Positions 43,404-53,335 of a DNA stretch of 64,000 bases are shown one piece after another. The DNA lies in the NCBI GenBank assembly GCA_964035575.1, contig OZ037894.1, positions 620,001 to 684,000 on the forward strand, in the 5' to 3' direction. Source of the stretch: Rhynchopus sp. YZ270_cl-10. Lineage: Eukaryota > Euglenozoa > Diplonemea > Diplonemida > Diplonemidae. Numbering within the stretch: the stretch's first letter is position 1; every line of letters starts with the position of its first letter. A program made the translations under genes and the position numbers. The notes under the pieces were generated by a model. It was given only the letters and a program-made list of their open reading frames with translations. It ran no database searches and was not told where the DNA came from.

Positions 43404-44523
43404 ATGTTAGTCAATATGCGAAATGGGGTTGGCGCAAAATTGCGTTTAATACAGAAACGGAGGAAAGGGTTTGGAGCGACGGCTGCTGCGGACCAGGGTC
43501 TTGTGCGGGATGGGGGTAGGAAGATCGTTCTCAGCGGTGTGTCGTTGTCGTTATCGATGTGTCTCGACCCTTTCTCGAATACTATGGACATCTCCTTCTA
43601 CCCGATCTACAACGACAAGGCCTCGCGGTACCGCTACCGCACCTCCCTTGTCGCAGACTTCACCTCGCAGAACAACCTCCGCGGTGGGATTTCTTTGAAT
43701 CTGATTTCCTTCCCAAACGTTCCCCCTGTTCTCAACGGCCTGACCGCCGCACAAGGCTCCCTCAAGGTGAAACACGGAGACCAACGCGGCTTTCTTTTCA
43801 TCGGAAAGACGCTCTTAGAGATGGAGGATGGGTCCACCATTTTGGTGTGGAGCTTGGGGATTCCGGCGGTGTACATTGGGGGGAAGCGTGCTGGGAGTGG
43901 ACTCATAGGGCCGACGGGGGGGAAACAGTATAGGGTGAATCCGGTGCTGGACTGTAAGAGGCCGATTCGGATCATAACGATGCTATTTGTGGGGCCTATC
44001 GTGCTGTATTGGTTAATTATTTCGGTGATGTTCTTCGCTGGGTATGTTGAGCACAGTTACGCGTTGTCCGGAGACCCCGAAGCGCAGGCAGATGTGACCG
44101 CGCTTCTCGACGAAGGCCGGAGACAACAGCTCATGGGGAACACCGCCACAGCTGAGAACCTTTTCCTCATGATCGAGGAGGTGATCCGGATCAAGCTGGG
44201 CGACAAAGAAGCAGCAGAGCAGGCCCGCCAGGACCGGGCCAACCTCGAAGATCCTGAGAGTGATAGGTTTGTACTTTTTCGAGAAAAAAAAAAAATGATT
44301 TGACCTTTTTTTTTTCAGATTCCGATTGCTTTTTGGCATCAAAGCGAAGCCCGACGAGCCTGTTTACATGACCAAAGCGGAGAGGGAAGCGAAGGAGAAA
44401 GAACAGCAGGAACGACACGAAGACCAGAAGAGTGCTGCCGACGTTCTGATAGAACGAGCAAAGGCGATGGAGGAACGGCTGACTGCGCGGGAAAGGGAAC
44501 GTCAAGAAAGGGAAACTGCTTAA
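43404..44523 (+). CDS. Single-pass membrane protein with charged C-terminal coil, unknown function
   Basis: Exons 43404-44266 and 44319-44523, donor GTTTGT (the one clear departure from GTATG), acceptor TTTTTTTTTTCAG; 355 residues. Residues 1-190 look beta-rich and soluble (LSGVSLSLSMCLDPF, YNDKASRYRYRTSLVADF, GSTILVWSLGIPAVYIGG). One strong membrane span follows, about 195-215 (IITMLFVGPIVLYWLIISVM). The C-terminal 130 residues are Glu/Arg/Lys/Ala-rich and predicted coiled coil (MTKAEREAKEKEQQERHEDQ). No family recognised. The junction gives DRFRLLFGIKAKPDEP, smooth in frame. The acceptor ATCCCTCAG ends at 43398, only five bases ahead of the ATG, so the leader must be very short. Confidence 0.85.
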
Positions 44524-44994
44524 AAAAAGGTTTTCCCCCACCAACAAAGCCTTCGATAATCGGGGAAAGAAACCCATGACTGAAGGACGGTGTGTGTGGA
44601 AGGGAAGGGGGGGCTGATGTCCCCATATATTAAAAAAAACGTAGTCCTAGAGTAAACACAAAAAAAGAGCCCCCTCCCATTTTTTTTCTTCAATAACCTT
44701 TATCAAGGTGACTCAGTACGAGAGGCTTATAAATCTTTGCATAAACTCGACTAAGATGTATCTTACCCAACACCCACTTCAACCGATTCTCCCCCCCTAC
44801 AGCAACACAACCAAAACAACCAAAAAACTCCCCCTTTTTTTTTTCGGAGTTTTTATAAAAGGACTCCCCCCCCTTTTAGTGCGCTGAGTCTCCCCCCTCC
44901 CCCACTCCCCTTGGTATTTCCACCCTCCTCCCTCCTCCTACTCCTTTCTTTGTCAGGACCCTCTCAAGGGCTCCTCTACATTTTTTTGTTTTCA
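44524..44994. other. Short intergenic region
   Basis: 471 bp. Holds a degenerate family A repeat (44704-44752). CTTTCTTTGTCAG ends at 44956, 38 bp ahead of the next ATG. Confidence 0.55.
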
Positions 44995-46053
44995 ATGAGA
45001 TCTCCCGCAGAGGTTGAGCTGAGTGATGACTTTACTTCAAGCGCGACGGTGAGGTCGGGGTCTTCTGTTTTCCCTTCATCTAGCCCAGCGAGCTGCTCTC
45101 CTATTCACTCTCCTTTGTCTGGTTCTCCTACGGGGAGTTCGATACCATATGAAGCGGAAAGTACGTGTGATGAGTCGTCTCGGTTTCTTGGGGATGATAT
45201 GGAGGTTCATGCAGCGGATACCCGTCTGAACGATAAGGAGGCAGCGGACCGTCATATGCTGAGGACCGTCCTCTCAGGGATCATTGCTGATTTTTACCCA
45301 AAGGCGTCTGTGCATTGTTACGGCTCCTTCGCGTATGGGTTGTCCACCTCGTCGTCGCCGTTGGATTTGGTAGTGGAAGGCTGTGTAGGGTTGGAGACAA
45401 CGTTCCATTCCGTATTAAAGCCTCTCAGAAAACTTCTCTCCGTCCGTCGTATCATGCAGGAGAGTAAAGAGGCGATGCTGCGCGCAACCTGCCCGGTAAC
45501 CGGGATTTCAGTAAACCTGAGTCTCTTCAGCAACGAAAGGCGGTCGCTCCCGCGGCGCACCGCAAGCAGTCTGCGGAAGTACATGGCGGAGTACCCAGCG
45601 CTCCGCACCGTGGTGTCCTTGGTGCGGTCGGTGTTGAAGCTGGAGGGGCTGCTGAGTCTGTCGACCTTCCATCTCATCCTCCTTGCACTTCCGGTCTGCG
45701 CCATGAGCTCCAGCAGCGACCCGGGTGTGGTTCTCGTAGACTTCCTTGACTTTTATGGGCAAAATTTTCAGTTCAACAGCTTCGCCGTGGAAGGGCTCTC
45801 CTTTGTGGAGCGGGATGGGACGGAGGAGTACGCAGACGACTCGCTGGTCCTTCGCGATGAAAGAACGCAGAACAACTTTGCTTCGTGTGTCAGCGCCTTC
45901 GATCTTAACCGCTTCAGAATAGCGCTGCGGAGACGTCTCAATATGCTCAACGACCACGTGACCAGCAAGTGCTGTCGTGACTCCGCATTTGAAGCAATGA
46001 TGTGGTCCGACTGCGACGAATCTCCTGCAGGATACATTGCGCAATCGTGTTGA
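44995..46053 (+). CDS. Trf4/PAPD-like nucleotidyltransferase, catalytic residues degenerate
   Basis: Single exon, 352 residues. The N-terminal 90 residues are Ser/Pro-rich. The nucleotidyltransferase domain of non-canonical poly(A)/poly(U) polymerases follows: CYGSFAYGLSTSSSPLDLVV (about 108-127) aligns with the GS...SDIDLVV signature. The PAP-associated core comes next: LRTVVSLVRSVLKLEGL, LSTFHLILLAL, and VLVDFLDFYGQNFQF, the typical FF.YG.NF block. Two of the three metal-binding aspartates look lost. The first Asp of the DxD pair is Pro122 (second kept, D124). The third position reads SVNLSLF with Asn174. It is likely a pseudo-polymerase or a strongly diverged TUTase. The family 3'-tails RNAs for nuclear decay (TRAMP) or editing. 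The ATG at 44995 is the first after the acceptor. Family firm; inactivity inferred from motif alignment by eye. Confidence 0.85.
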   Translation: MRSPAEVELSDDFTSSATVRSGSSVFPSSSPASCSPIHSPLSGSPTGSSIPYEAESTCDESSRFLGDDMEVHAADTRLNDKEAADRHMLRTVLSGIIADFYPKASVHCYGSFAYGLSTSSSPLDLVVEGCVGLETTFHSVLKPLRKLLSVRRIMQESKEAMLRATCPVTGISVNLSLFSNERRSLPRRTASSLRKYMAEYPALRTVVSLVRSVLKLEGLLSLSTFHLILLALPVCAMSSSSDPGVVLVDFLDFYGQNFQFNSFAVEGLSFVERDGTEEYADDSLVLRDERTQNNFASCVSAFDLNRFRIALRRRLNMLNDHVTSKCCRDSAFEAMMWSDCDESPAGYIAQSC

Positions 46054-46985
46054 AGAACTAAAATAATGGGGGATTTAATAATGGCAAGAAAATGAAAAAC
46101 AAAAAAATACCTCCGGCAAAAAAAAAAGAACAGAAAATAACAAAATGGCAACAGTTTTTTTGTACCTCTAATCTCCCCCCATATATGTCCCGTTCCACTT
46201 TTAAAAATTTGAAAAAAAAATATCAGAAAAACCATTTTTGCGTTCTCAGATATTGTGCAAAGGTGTAGCTAGCCCTTTTTCCCCAAACCCCCTTTTTTTT
46301 CTATCTTTTTTTCCTTCCCTTTCCTTTTGTTTTATTAGCGTTTGGAGTTTTTATGCGACATTGCGCAAACCCCATGGGAAATGTTCCACTCTGAGGACCT
46401 ATCCACACCCTGCTTTTAAGCCAACCTCCTTCGCTACCTTTTTTTTTTCTTTTTTCTTTTTCAGCAACTCCCAAGTGCAAAACACGCTGATGTGTCCGTG
46501 TGTCCCAGAGCATGTTTATTGCACGATCCGTTTTAAGGTGACTAAGCACAATAGAGGCTTAGGTTCATCTTATAAACCTTTCTTTTTTTTCTTTCTTCTT
46601 CCAAAAAAAAAAGCATTTTCGCCTCTTTTTTTTTTTTGACAGTCTCACTTCCCCCCCAAAAGGCGTTCTGTACAATGTATGGCTTGAGTCCCTTTGAAAA
46701 ACACCTTTCGATTTTTTTTTTCTCCTTTTTCCACTGATGCACATTTGTCCGTGCCCATTCATCGTTAAAAAATCGGAAAGTGGAGATTGCACAACTGTGG
46801 CAACACAACTGAATCAACTACACTACTCCGACAATTTATCAAAAAAAAGGAAAAAAAATGTGTCACTTCCCCACATCCCCCATCCCCTACAGGGTTTTGA
46901 AAGCGCGACTGCCGCTGTTTTACCCTACCTCTCCCCCCTTTAAGGTGGCCCAGCATTGCGAGGCTTAGGTTCATCTTATAATTTT

Positions 46986-47017
<32 letters not shown>

Positions 47018-47427
47018 CGAGTAAGGACTCTATCCATTCCTTTTTTATGGGCCTTTGGGTATTTATTCCCTTCCTTTTGCAAGCATTCCGTTTGTCTTTC
47101 CTCTTTCACGTGACCTCTCGGTCTCTGTATGTTTTTTTTTTCTTTGTTTTGTTTTTCTTTGTTTGCAGAAGAAGACTGAAGGGGAGTTCCCTTTTTTTGC
47201 ATTGTATTGAAATACCCATCCTCTCGGGTTCACTAATACAACTGTTATATTTTTTTTCTTCTTTCTTTCTTCAAAAAAAACGTCTATTTTACTGTATCAT
47301 CCCGAGGCCGTGTTCAATGTGCTCCCCCCTTTTGTGTCTACACCTCAATGGGGGTAGTTTCGACGTTTTTACCTCTTTTTTTTTAAAAATGATGTAAGAT
47401 ATGCACACGAGAGGCGCATTCATCTTA
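46054..47427. other. Repeat-rich region without genes
   Basis: Family A at 46533-46581 and 46941-46982; family D at 46780-46842; a (CT)n run at 46987-47018; a family F-like piece at 47218-47250; family C at 47395-47427, cut by the transposon that follows. All in + orientation. Confidence 0.6.
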
Positions 47428-48383
47428 CAGTCCCGCCTATAATTAATAGCGTTTTATTTTATAAAATCCTAATTAGTGACGTTCTAATTTATAAAGTCGT
47501 GAATTAATTTATTTTTCGGGGGGGAATACTAAGTTATCGAATTTATTTTCCCCGGCGGAGCCGAAAAATTTTTTTTTGCCTGCACAAGTGACGACGGGTT
47601 TGTGCGGGTTCTGTTGGAGGAATATGTGGAAAAGGAGGTGTGTAATCAGTGATACACGGAGGTAAAAAACGGTGCGGTCGGTGGTGGCTGTGCGGACGCG
47701 CATGCCGTTCACCTCCATGGTCTATTTCGCCCACGAGATGAAAAGACCTGGCACCAGGAGTCGGTTACACCGAGGCGTGTCCCGCCTCGTCTTCACCACC
47801 ATCCCCCTCGCAAGCGACGCAAATCGGTTGGCTGTTGAACTTGCGGGTCATCCCCGTAAGGTTGAGAAACCTCTTCAGCTCCTCGGGGTTCAAAAGAGCC
47901 TTGGGTGAAGTACGAACCGCTCTCTTTTTGTGGGTTTTGTACTTGGAGATGGTGGGAGCAGAAATATGGCGTCCTGGGTGAGCGTCATTCCACCACGCCA
48001 TCACATCAGCGTGCGGTCTGTCATCAGTGCCTGCGTCCGCCGATGAACGGTGAGGCTGGCACTTTCAACTTCTCTGTCATCCGCCATGGCGTTGTCTGTG
48101 ATGGTGACAATCTCCGGGGCGGTGAGGACAGCCTGCTCGACGATGGTCACATCTTCGGCATATTTCTTCATTTTTTCCGTTCATTCCGTGGTGGAGACAG
48201 ACATGATGGTCGGAGAGAAAGATGCAGATAGTCTTGTAGAGATTCAGACTGGGATTTGGGTGGACAAGCTGTAATTTATAAAATCTTAATTAGTGACGTT
48301 CTAATTTATAAAGTCGCTAATTAAATATTTTCAGATTTGGTCGAATTTATAAATTAGAAATTCACTAATTAGAGGCGGGACTG
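47428..48383 (-). mobile_element. Tc1/mariner (pogo-like) DNA transposon remnant, 956 bp
   Basis: TIRs CAGTCCCGCCTATAATTA and the inverse TAATTAGAGGCGGGACTG, flanked by TA on both sides (47426-47427, 48384-48385). CAGT-type ends with a TA duplication are the hallmark of this superfamily. Both ends contain a near-identical segment in direct orientation, with TTAGTGACGTTCTAATTTAT. The minus strand carries a degraded ORF (about 48180 down to 47763) with a helix-turn-helix-like motif HPGRHISAPTISKYKTHKK. It is interrupted by a family B repeat. The element landed in the 3' part of a family C repeat (CATCTTA|CAAAAA). Confidence 0.8.
48026..48072 (+). mobile_element. 47-bp family B hairpin element with exact 9-bp target duplication
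   Basis: The insert begins AGTGCCTGCGTCCGCCGATG and ends TTTCAACTTC. It is flanked by TCTGTCATC at 48017-48025 and 48073-48081. Removing the insert and one duplication restores a continuous minus-strand reading frame in the host transposon (NAMADDRPHADVMAWWND). The element is a hairpin closed by AGTGC and GCACT with a short pyrimidine-rich tail. Confidence 0.9.
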
Positions 48384-49120
48384 TACAAAAATTTATTTTT
48401 CTTTTTATCAAGTGTTTTCCATTTTTTTTTCTCTATCAATTTGCTTTCTTTTTCTTTTTCTTTTTCGGTGACTAAGCATGAGAGGCTTAGGATCATCGCA
48501 CTCTTTGTTTTTTTTTTTCTTCTTTTCTTTATATAGTGTGATCACATTCAGTGTTTTTTGTTCTCTCCTTTCCCCTTCAAAAAGGGTCAGCCTAAGGGGT
48601 TTTTTTTCACCATCTCATCTCATGGTGAGGTGAGGTGTGAAACAGTATATAGTTCACTAAATTGGTGTTACCGAACACCTGTCGAGGACATGTCAAGGAC
48701 CTGTCAATATAGGGGGGGTGTGTCATTTTAACACACCCCCCACTGTCGGGGACATGTCAAGGACATGTCAAGGACCTGTCAATATGGGCCCTTTCGGGAA
48801 CACCATAAATGGCTGTAGTTTGACCTCAAAGCGATCGGGTAGGCAGCTTTAGGTTCACCTCAAACAAAGACATTTCTTTCCTCCCCAATTCCCCTTATTT
48901 TCTTGCATCGCAAAAAAGGTTTAAAAAATAGTGGCAGGTCTCCATAAAAAATGTGTTTTTTTTTTTTTGCATAGCAACTCTTGTGGGGAGAGTTTGTTAC
49001 AACACATTTATCCTCCCAAAAAAAAAAAGTTTGGACAGTGGAGATTTGCACAACTGTGGCAACACAACTGAGGTAACTACACTGCTCCAAATAATTTATC
49101 CAGTGACTCCGCTAGGTACT
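48384..49120. other. Repeat-rich region without genes
   Basis: Family A at 48465-48500 and a degenerate copy at 48822-48870; the MITE at 48663-48805 (separate entry); family D at 49038-49100. Confidence 0.6.
48663..48805. mobile_element. 143-bp MITE, copy 2 of the TGGTGTTACCGA family
   Basis: The same terminal repeats and GGACATGTCAA units as 28715-28793, but with two unit blocks and a central hairpin GGGGGGTGTGT / ACACACCCCCC. Flanked by TAAAT on both sides (48658-48662, 48806-48810). Confidence 0.85.
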
Positions 49121-50900
49121 AAAGTTCTGTTGATTGTCAACAGAACTTTTTGAAAATGGGGGCATACTTATCGCTAAATATGCCGTTTTCCCCGAAAAAT
49201 TTTAGAATTCCAGGCCCAATTTCTTTCTTTTTGGCAAAAAAAAAAAATTTTCGCGCTTCGCGCGAAAAAGGTCCTCAGAAGCTCAATTCCGGAAACAAAT
49301 ACGGGGGGTGAGACGTTTTCCAACTCCTCCGCCATCAGCAGGAACACCTCCGTTTTCTCTTGAATCTGTGACGCTTGTTGCTGAGAAACAGGGCAATAGC
49401 GCGTTCAAGCATATTCCCCATCTTTTCAGTGTTAAACTCGTGGCGAAGCCACGGTACGCAACATTTCTAAAAAATGCGCTTACAATTGCACCTTTTTTTA
49501 CAGCCAAACTATGTCATGGAAAGGATGTAATGCAAGCTTGCGCCGCAGGCGCATGGTACGCTACTTTTTTCTTTGCCCTTATCCTTCTTTCTCACTCCTC
49601 ATTGCTTCCCAAAGGTTCTGGCGAAGCCACGGTACGCAACATTTCTTTAAAATGTTGACATAAAATGGCACTTTTGTTGGTAACTATCGTCCAGTTCCGT
49701 AAATTTTACTTCCATATTACGAAAGTTTCTAGCGAAGCCACGGTACGCAACATTTCTAAAAATTGCGCTTAAAATTGCCTACTATGTCGCGGGAAGGGTG
49801 GGTTGAAAGCTCGCGCCGCAGTGCATCTTCCTTTTCCGGTAAAATAGAAGAAAATTGTCTTCTAAAAATAGAATTCTGTGGGGGTTAGGTGAGAGGTGGG
49901 CGGAGCCCCCACTCCTCACCTAACCCCACCCCAGCCTCAATCCAAAACCCAAATTACCACGTATGGACACGTATGGACACGTACGGATTCCACCTTTTCA
50001 AAACAATTCACGTATGGATTTCCATACGTTCCACACGTGGAGAGTAATCCCTGTCACCAGAGTCACTCAACGAACCCTTTTTTGCGGAGCAAAAAATGAA
50101 AAAATGGCGCCGCAGGCAAAAAAATTTAAGATACAGGATGCAACCCAGTTCCCCAGGTGCATATCCTGGAAGGAAATTTATTGCCTGAGGCAAATTTATT
50201 TCCTGAGGGAAATTTATTTCCTGGGGCAAATTTATTTCCTGAGGGAAATTTATTGCCTGAGGGAAATTTATTTCCTGGGGCAAATTTATTTCCCGAGGGG
50301 AAATTTATTTCCTGAGGCAAATTTAGGGCCTGAGGGAAATTTATTTCCTGGGGCAAATTTATTGCCCGAGGCAAATTTATTTCCTGGGGGAAATTTATTT
50401 CCTGAGGCAAATTTAGTGCCTGAGGGAAATTTATTTCCTGGGGGAAAATTATTTTCCTGGGTAAAAATTTTTCCTGGGTAAAAAAAATTTCTTTCCGGCC
50501 GATTTTTTTCTTTCTTTTGGGAAACAAAATCGCCACGTACCACGGCTAGTTAGCTACAAGTATGAAATGGGGGGGAAAAAAAAAAAAAAAAAGTTCTGCT
50601 GAGTGGTTCAGACCCGTTCTACCTGTCAAAAAAGCTCAGGAGAAGAAAATATGGAGAGGTGAGTGCTCAAACGTCCCAAAAAAGTCAAAATCGGGCGTTG
50701 GAAAAAAAAAAAAGTTGCGTACCGTGCGCCTGCGGCGCAAGCATGTACCCCACCACGTGGACCATCAACAGAACATTTTCAAAATCGGAAATCCTAGCGG
50801 AGAGCCTGAATTTATCACAAAAATTAAAAGTGTCACTTGTCGTTCCCTCACCCCCCTTCTTGTAGTTGTTTGATGCGTTGACGCTTCCACACACACTAAA
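49121..50900. other. Repeat-rich region with a perfect hairpin and several copies of a GC-rich motif
   Basis: A perfect hairpin AAAGTTCTGTTGA-TTG-TCAACAGAACTTT lies at 49121-49149. The motif GCGAAGCCACGGTACGCAAC recurs near 49442, 49621 and 49733. Its partner GTACCGTGCGCCTGCGGCGC appears near 50718. A tandem array occupies 50165-50480. CACGTATGGA recurs at 49959-50020. No convincing gene. Confidence 0.6.
50165..50480. repeat. Tandem array of about 18-bp units
   Basis: Degenerate units of the form GAGGCAAATTTATTTCCT, about 17 copies. They alternate GAGGCAAA, GAGGGAAA, GGGGCAAA and similar starts. Many units contain the near-palindrome TTTCCTGAGGGAAA. Confidence 0.9.
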
Positions 50901-53335
50901 AATTACCTGTTGGTTGGTGGTGTTGCGGAGCACGGTTGGGTGAGTGAACGACGTGACACTTTCCGCTCACAAAGTAGTGTGCGTAAAAAAAAAAACAAAA
51001 CTTTGTTCTGGTTCTGCTGCCTCTTCCCAACTTTTTCTACGCGTGCTCGTGTCTTTCCCCTCCTTTCAAACACCCCATACTGCAGAACGAATATTGCTTT
51101 TTTTGAAAAGACAAATTTTCCCTTAACCTTACGATGCAAAAAAAAGAAAAAAAATTCAAAGCTAATAGGGGGGTGACGGCATCACCCCCCCCCTTTAAAC
51201 ACAACTGTCTCTGACACAAAAGAGAACCAAATACACATTTTCAAACCCCGCGTTGTTCCTGCATAAAAAAGATGCGTACGAGAGACACAATTCATCTCTT
51301 CACGGATCTCTTTTGAGGTGACTAAGCACCACGAGAGAGGCTTAGGGTCATCTTATAAACCTTTCTTTTTTTAAAGGACTCAAACAGCGGAGAAGAGTTA
51401 AGCTTATTAGGTCCCTACCAATGAAGGGGGGTTTTTTTTTCTAATTTATTCAAGAGGAGACGTATCCATTTTCGAGTTTATTTTTTTCTTTTTTTTTTGT
51501 TCTCCGCCTACCGCGTTTTCTATTCAATCTCCTTCGTGCAAACACTCTGGTTGGGGGGGGGGCAGCGTTCTATGACTCTACCACGACGGACTTTGTCATG
51601 GGGTAGGGGGGAGGAGACTATTAGTGGGAACTACTAAGTCGTAACGTATCTTGTTGCTAAAAAACTTCTACCTGATGATGTCGTAAGGCTGGTCAAGCAA
51701 AATTAAACGAGAGCACAAACAAAGCACTTTCAAAACAAGCAAAAAAAAAAAAAACACATTTTCAAAACTCCCCCTAACTAGTCCTCCGTGAGACCATATA
51801 TAGAGCATCAAAATGCTTGCCTTCCCCTCAAGAGGTGTGTACACATCAACTTCGCCCTTTTTTTTTTTATTCTTGTTGCTTGTGTGGTCATGATCCCTTT
51901 ACATGACAAGACCCCCCCTCCTCCCCACCTCACAAGAAATTCTTCTTCGAGAAAGCCTTCTTCCCCTGGGTATGGTTTTTAAAGGTGAATGTGACTAAGC
52001 AATGAGAGGCTGATGTCATCATCTCAACTTTTTTTTGAAGAATTAAGAAAAACAAATCAAAAGGGGGGTATGGTTTTACCCTCTGATTGCTTTTCTGTTC
52101 GAAAAGAAAAAAAGTGTCTGAATTTTATTTGAAAACAAATTTGTCCCGAAAAGGGGGGAGGGGGGTTTTTCACATTTCATTGCTCATCATTGCTTATTTT
52201 TTATTTTGTAGTCTAACAAAACACTTCTTGTTGCAACATGTATTTATTTGGCGCGATAACGAATGTGATCAAGGTGACTAAGCACCACGAGAGGCTTAGG
52301 ATCATCTTATAAACTTTTCTTTATTTTTTTCCCAATATGTTTGCCACGAAGCGGGAAGGCTTGTGACGCTAAACTGTTCTCCTTTTTCTCCTGCCTCCAG
52401 GAGAAAAGCACTTTTGCAAAAAAATTTTATCGATGTGCACAAATCATCGCATCGCGCAACACGTTTTATTTTCCCCTTTTCGGGCAAGCCGGGCATAAGA
52501 GTCCCTACAAAATATTGCCAGTAATTTATAACCATGAAAGTACACATCAGGTTCTTGTATTTTTGTGTGAGGGCATATTCCATCACCTTTTTTTTGTTTT
52601 TTATTTTTTTAGGGAACGTTTTGCAAAAACATACGTCATAAAAAGAAAGAGTGGGAACATTTTTGTCCCTCACCATATACTATCAATTTATTGATAATGA
52701 TGAAAATTCTTTTTAGGGTTTTTTCCAACAGTCTTCTTCAATTAAAAAGACACCTCAAGTTTTTTCTTCCCTAGTAATATCATTTTTTTTTTCGAGCTTC
52801 AGTAGTCTTTACACAATTGAAACAGTGAAACAGTGAAGACTGTCAAAAACATGACATGCGGTGCAACAGTTGGAGATGTGGTAGCACCAGGTGATGCACC
52901 CGGTGTCAATAACGATGCTGTTAGGACAGCTGTTGGAGATGTCGGTGCAGTAGGTGGAGATGCGGTTACAGGAATACAACAAATTATCAAAATAATAAGA
53001 AAATGATTCAAAGTGGAACTCACCCCCTCAGTGTCTGCACTAACTACCAACCTTTTGGTAGGTGACGTTGAAACAACACAAAAAAAACAAAACACCGTTT
53101 TTTTATTCCCTCCTCTGCAATGTGGTTATAAATTTTTATAACGTAATGGAGCGGGGAAAAAATGTGCTGTGTGTGAGGCCCTGTTTTTTTTGTGTAAGAT
53201 GTGTGTGCACAGCGGGGGGGTGCGTATTCATCTTGCAAGTTTTCTTAATTGGTTTTCATCTATTTGTGTTCGCCTTTCCTACCCTCCCTCCCAACACCCC
53301 CAGTTTTCAAAAAAAAAAAAAAATCTAGTCTCACC
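50901..53335. other. Repeat-rich region without convincing genes
   Basis: Family C at 51265-51300 and 53190-53240; family A at 51315-51366, 51988-52025 and 52270-52322. The 52617-52700 segment matches 35957-36052. A perfect ACCAACC/TTGGTAGGT-type hairpin lies near 53045. A short ORF at 52851-53006 is listed separately. Confidence 0.6.
52851..53006 (+). CDS. Possible small ORF with VGDV repeats (51 codons)
   Basis: Reads MTCGATVGDVVAPGDAPG and continues with a second TAVGDVGAVGGDAV repeat, ending IIKIIRK. GC content and periodicity exceed the surroundings. The reverse strand also reads openly as a Pro/Thr/Ser-rich frame. It may be an exon or a remnant. No family recognised. Confidence 0.25.
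   Translation: MTCGATVGDVVAPGDAPGVNNDAVRTAVGDVGAVGGDAVTGIQQIIKIIRK

Noticed and set aside
50165..50480. Tandem units considered as a CRISPR array
   Set aside because: Units are contiguous and degenerate, with no unique spacers of constant length; the window is clearly eukaryotic.
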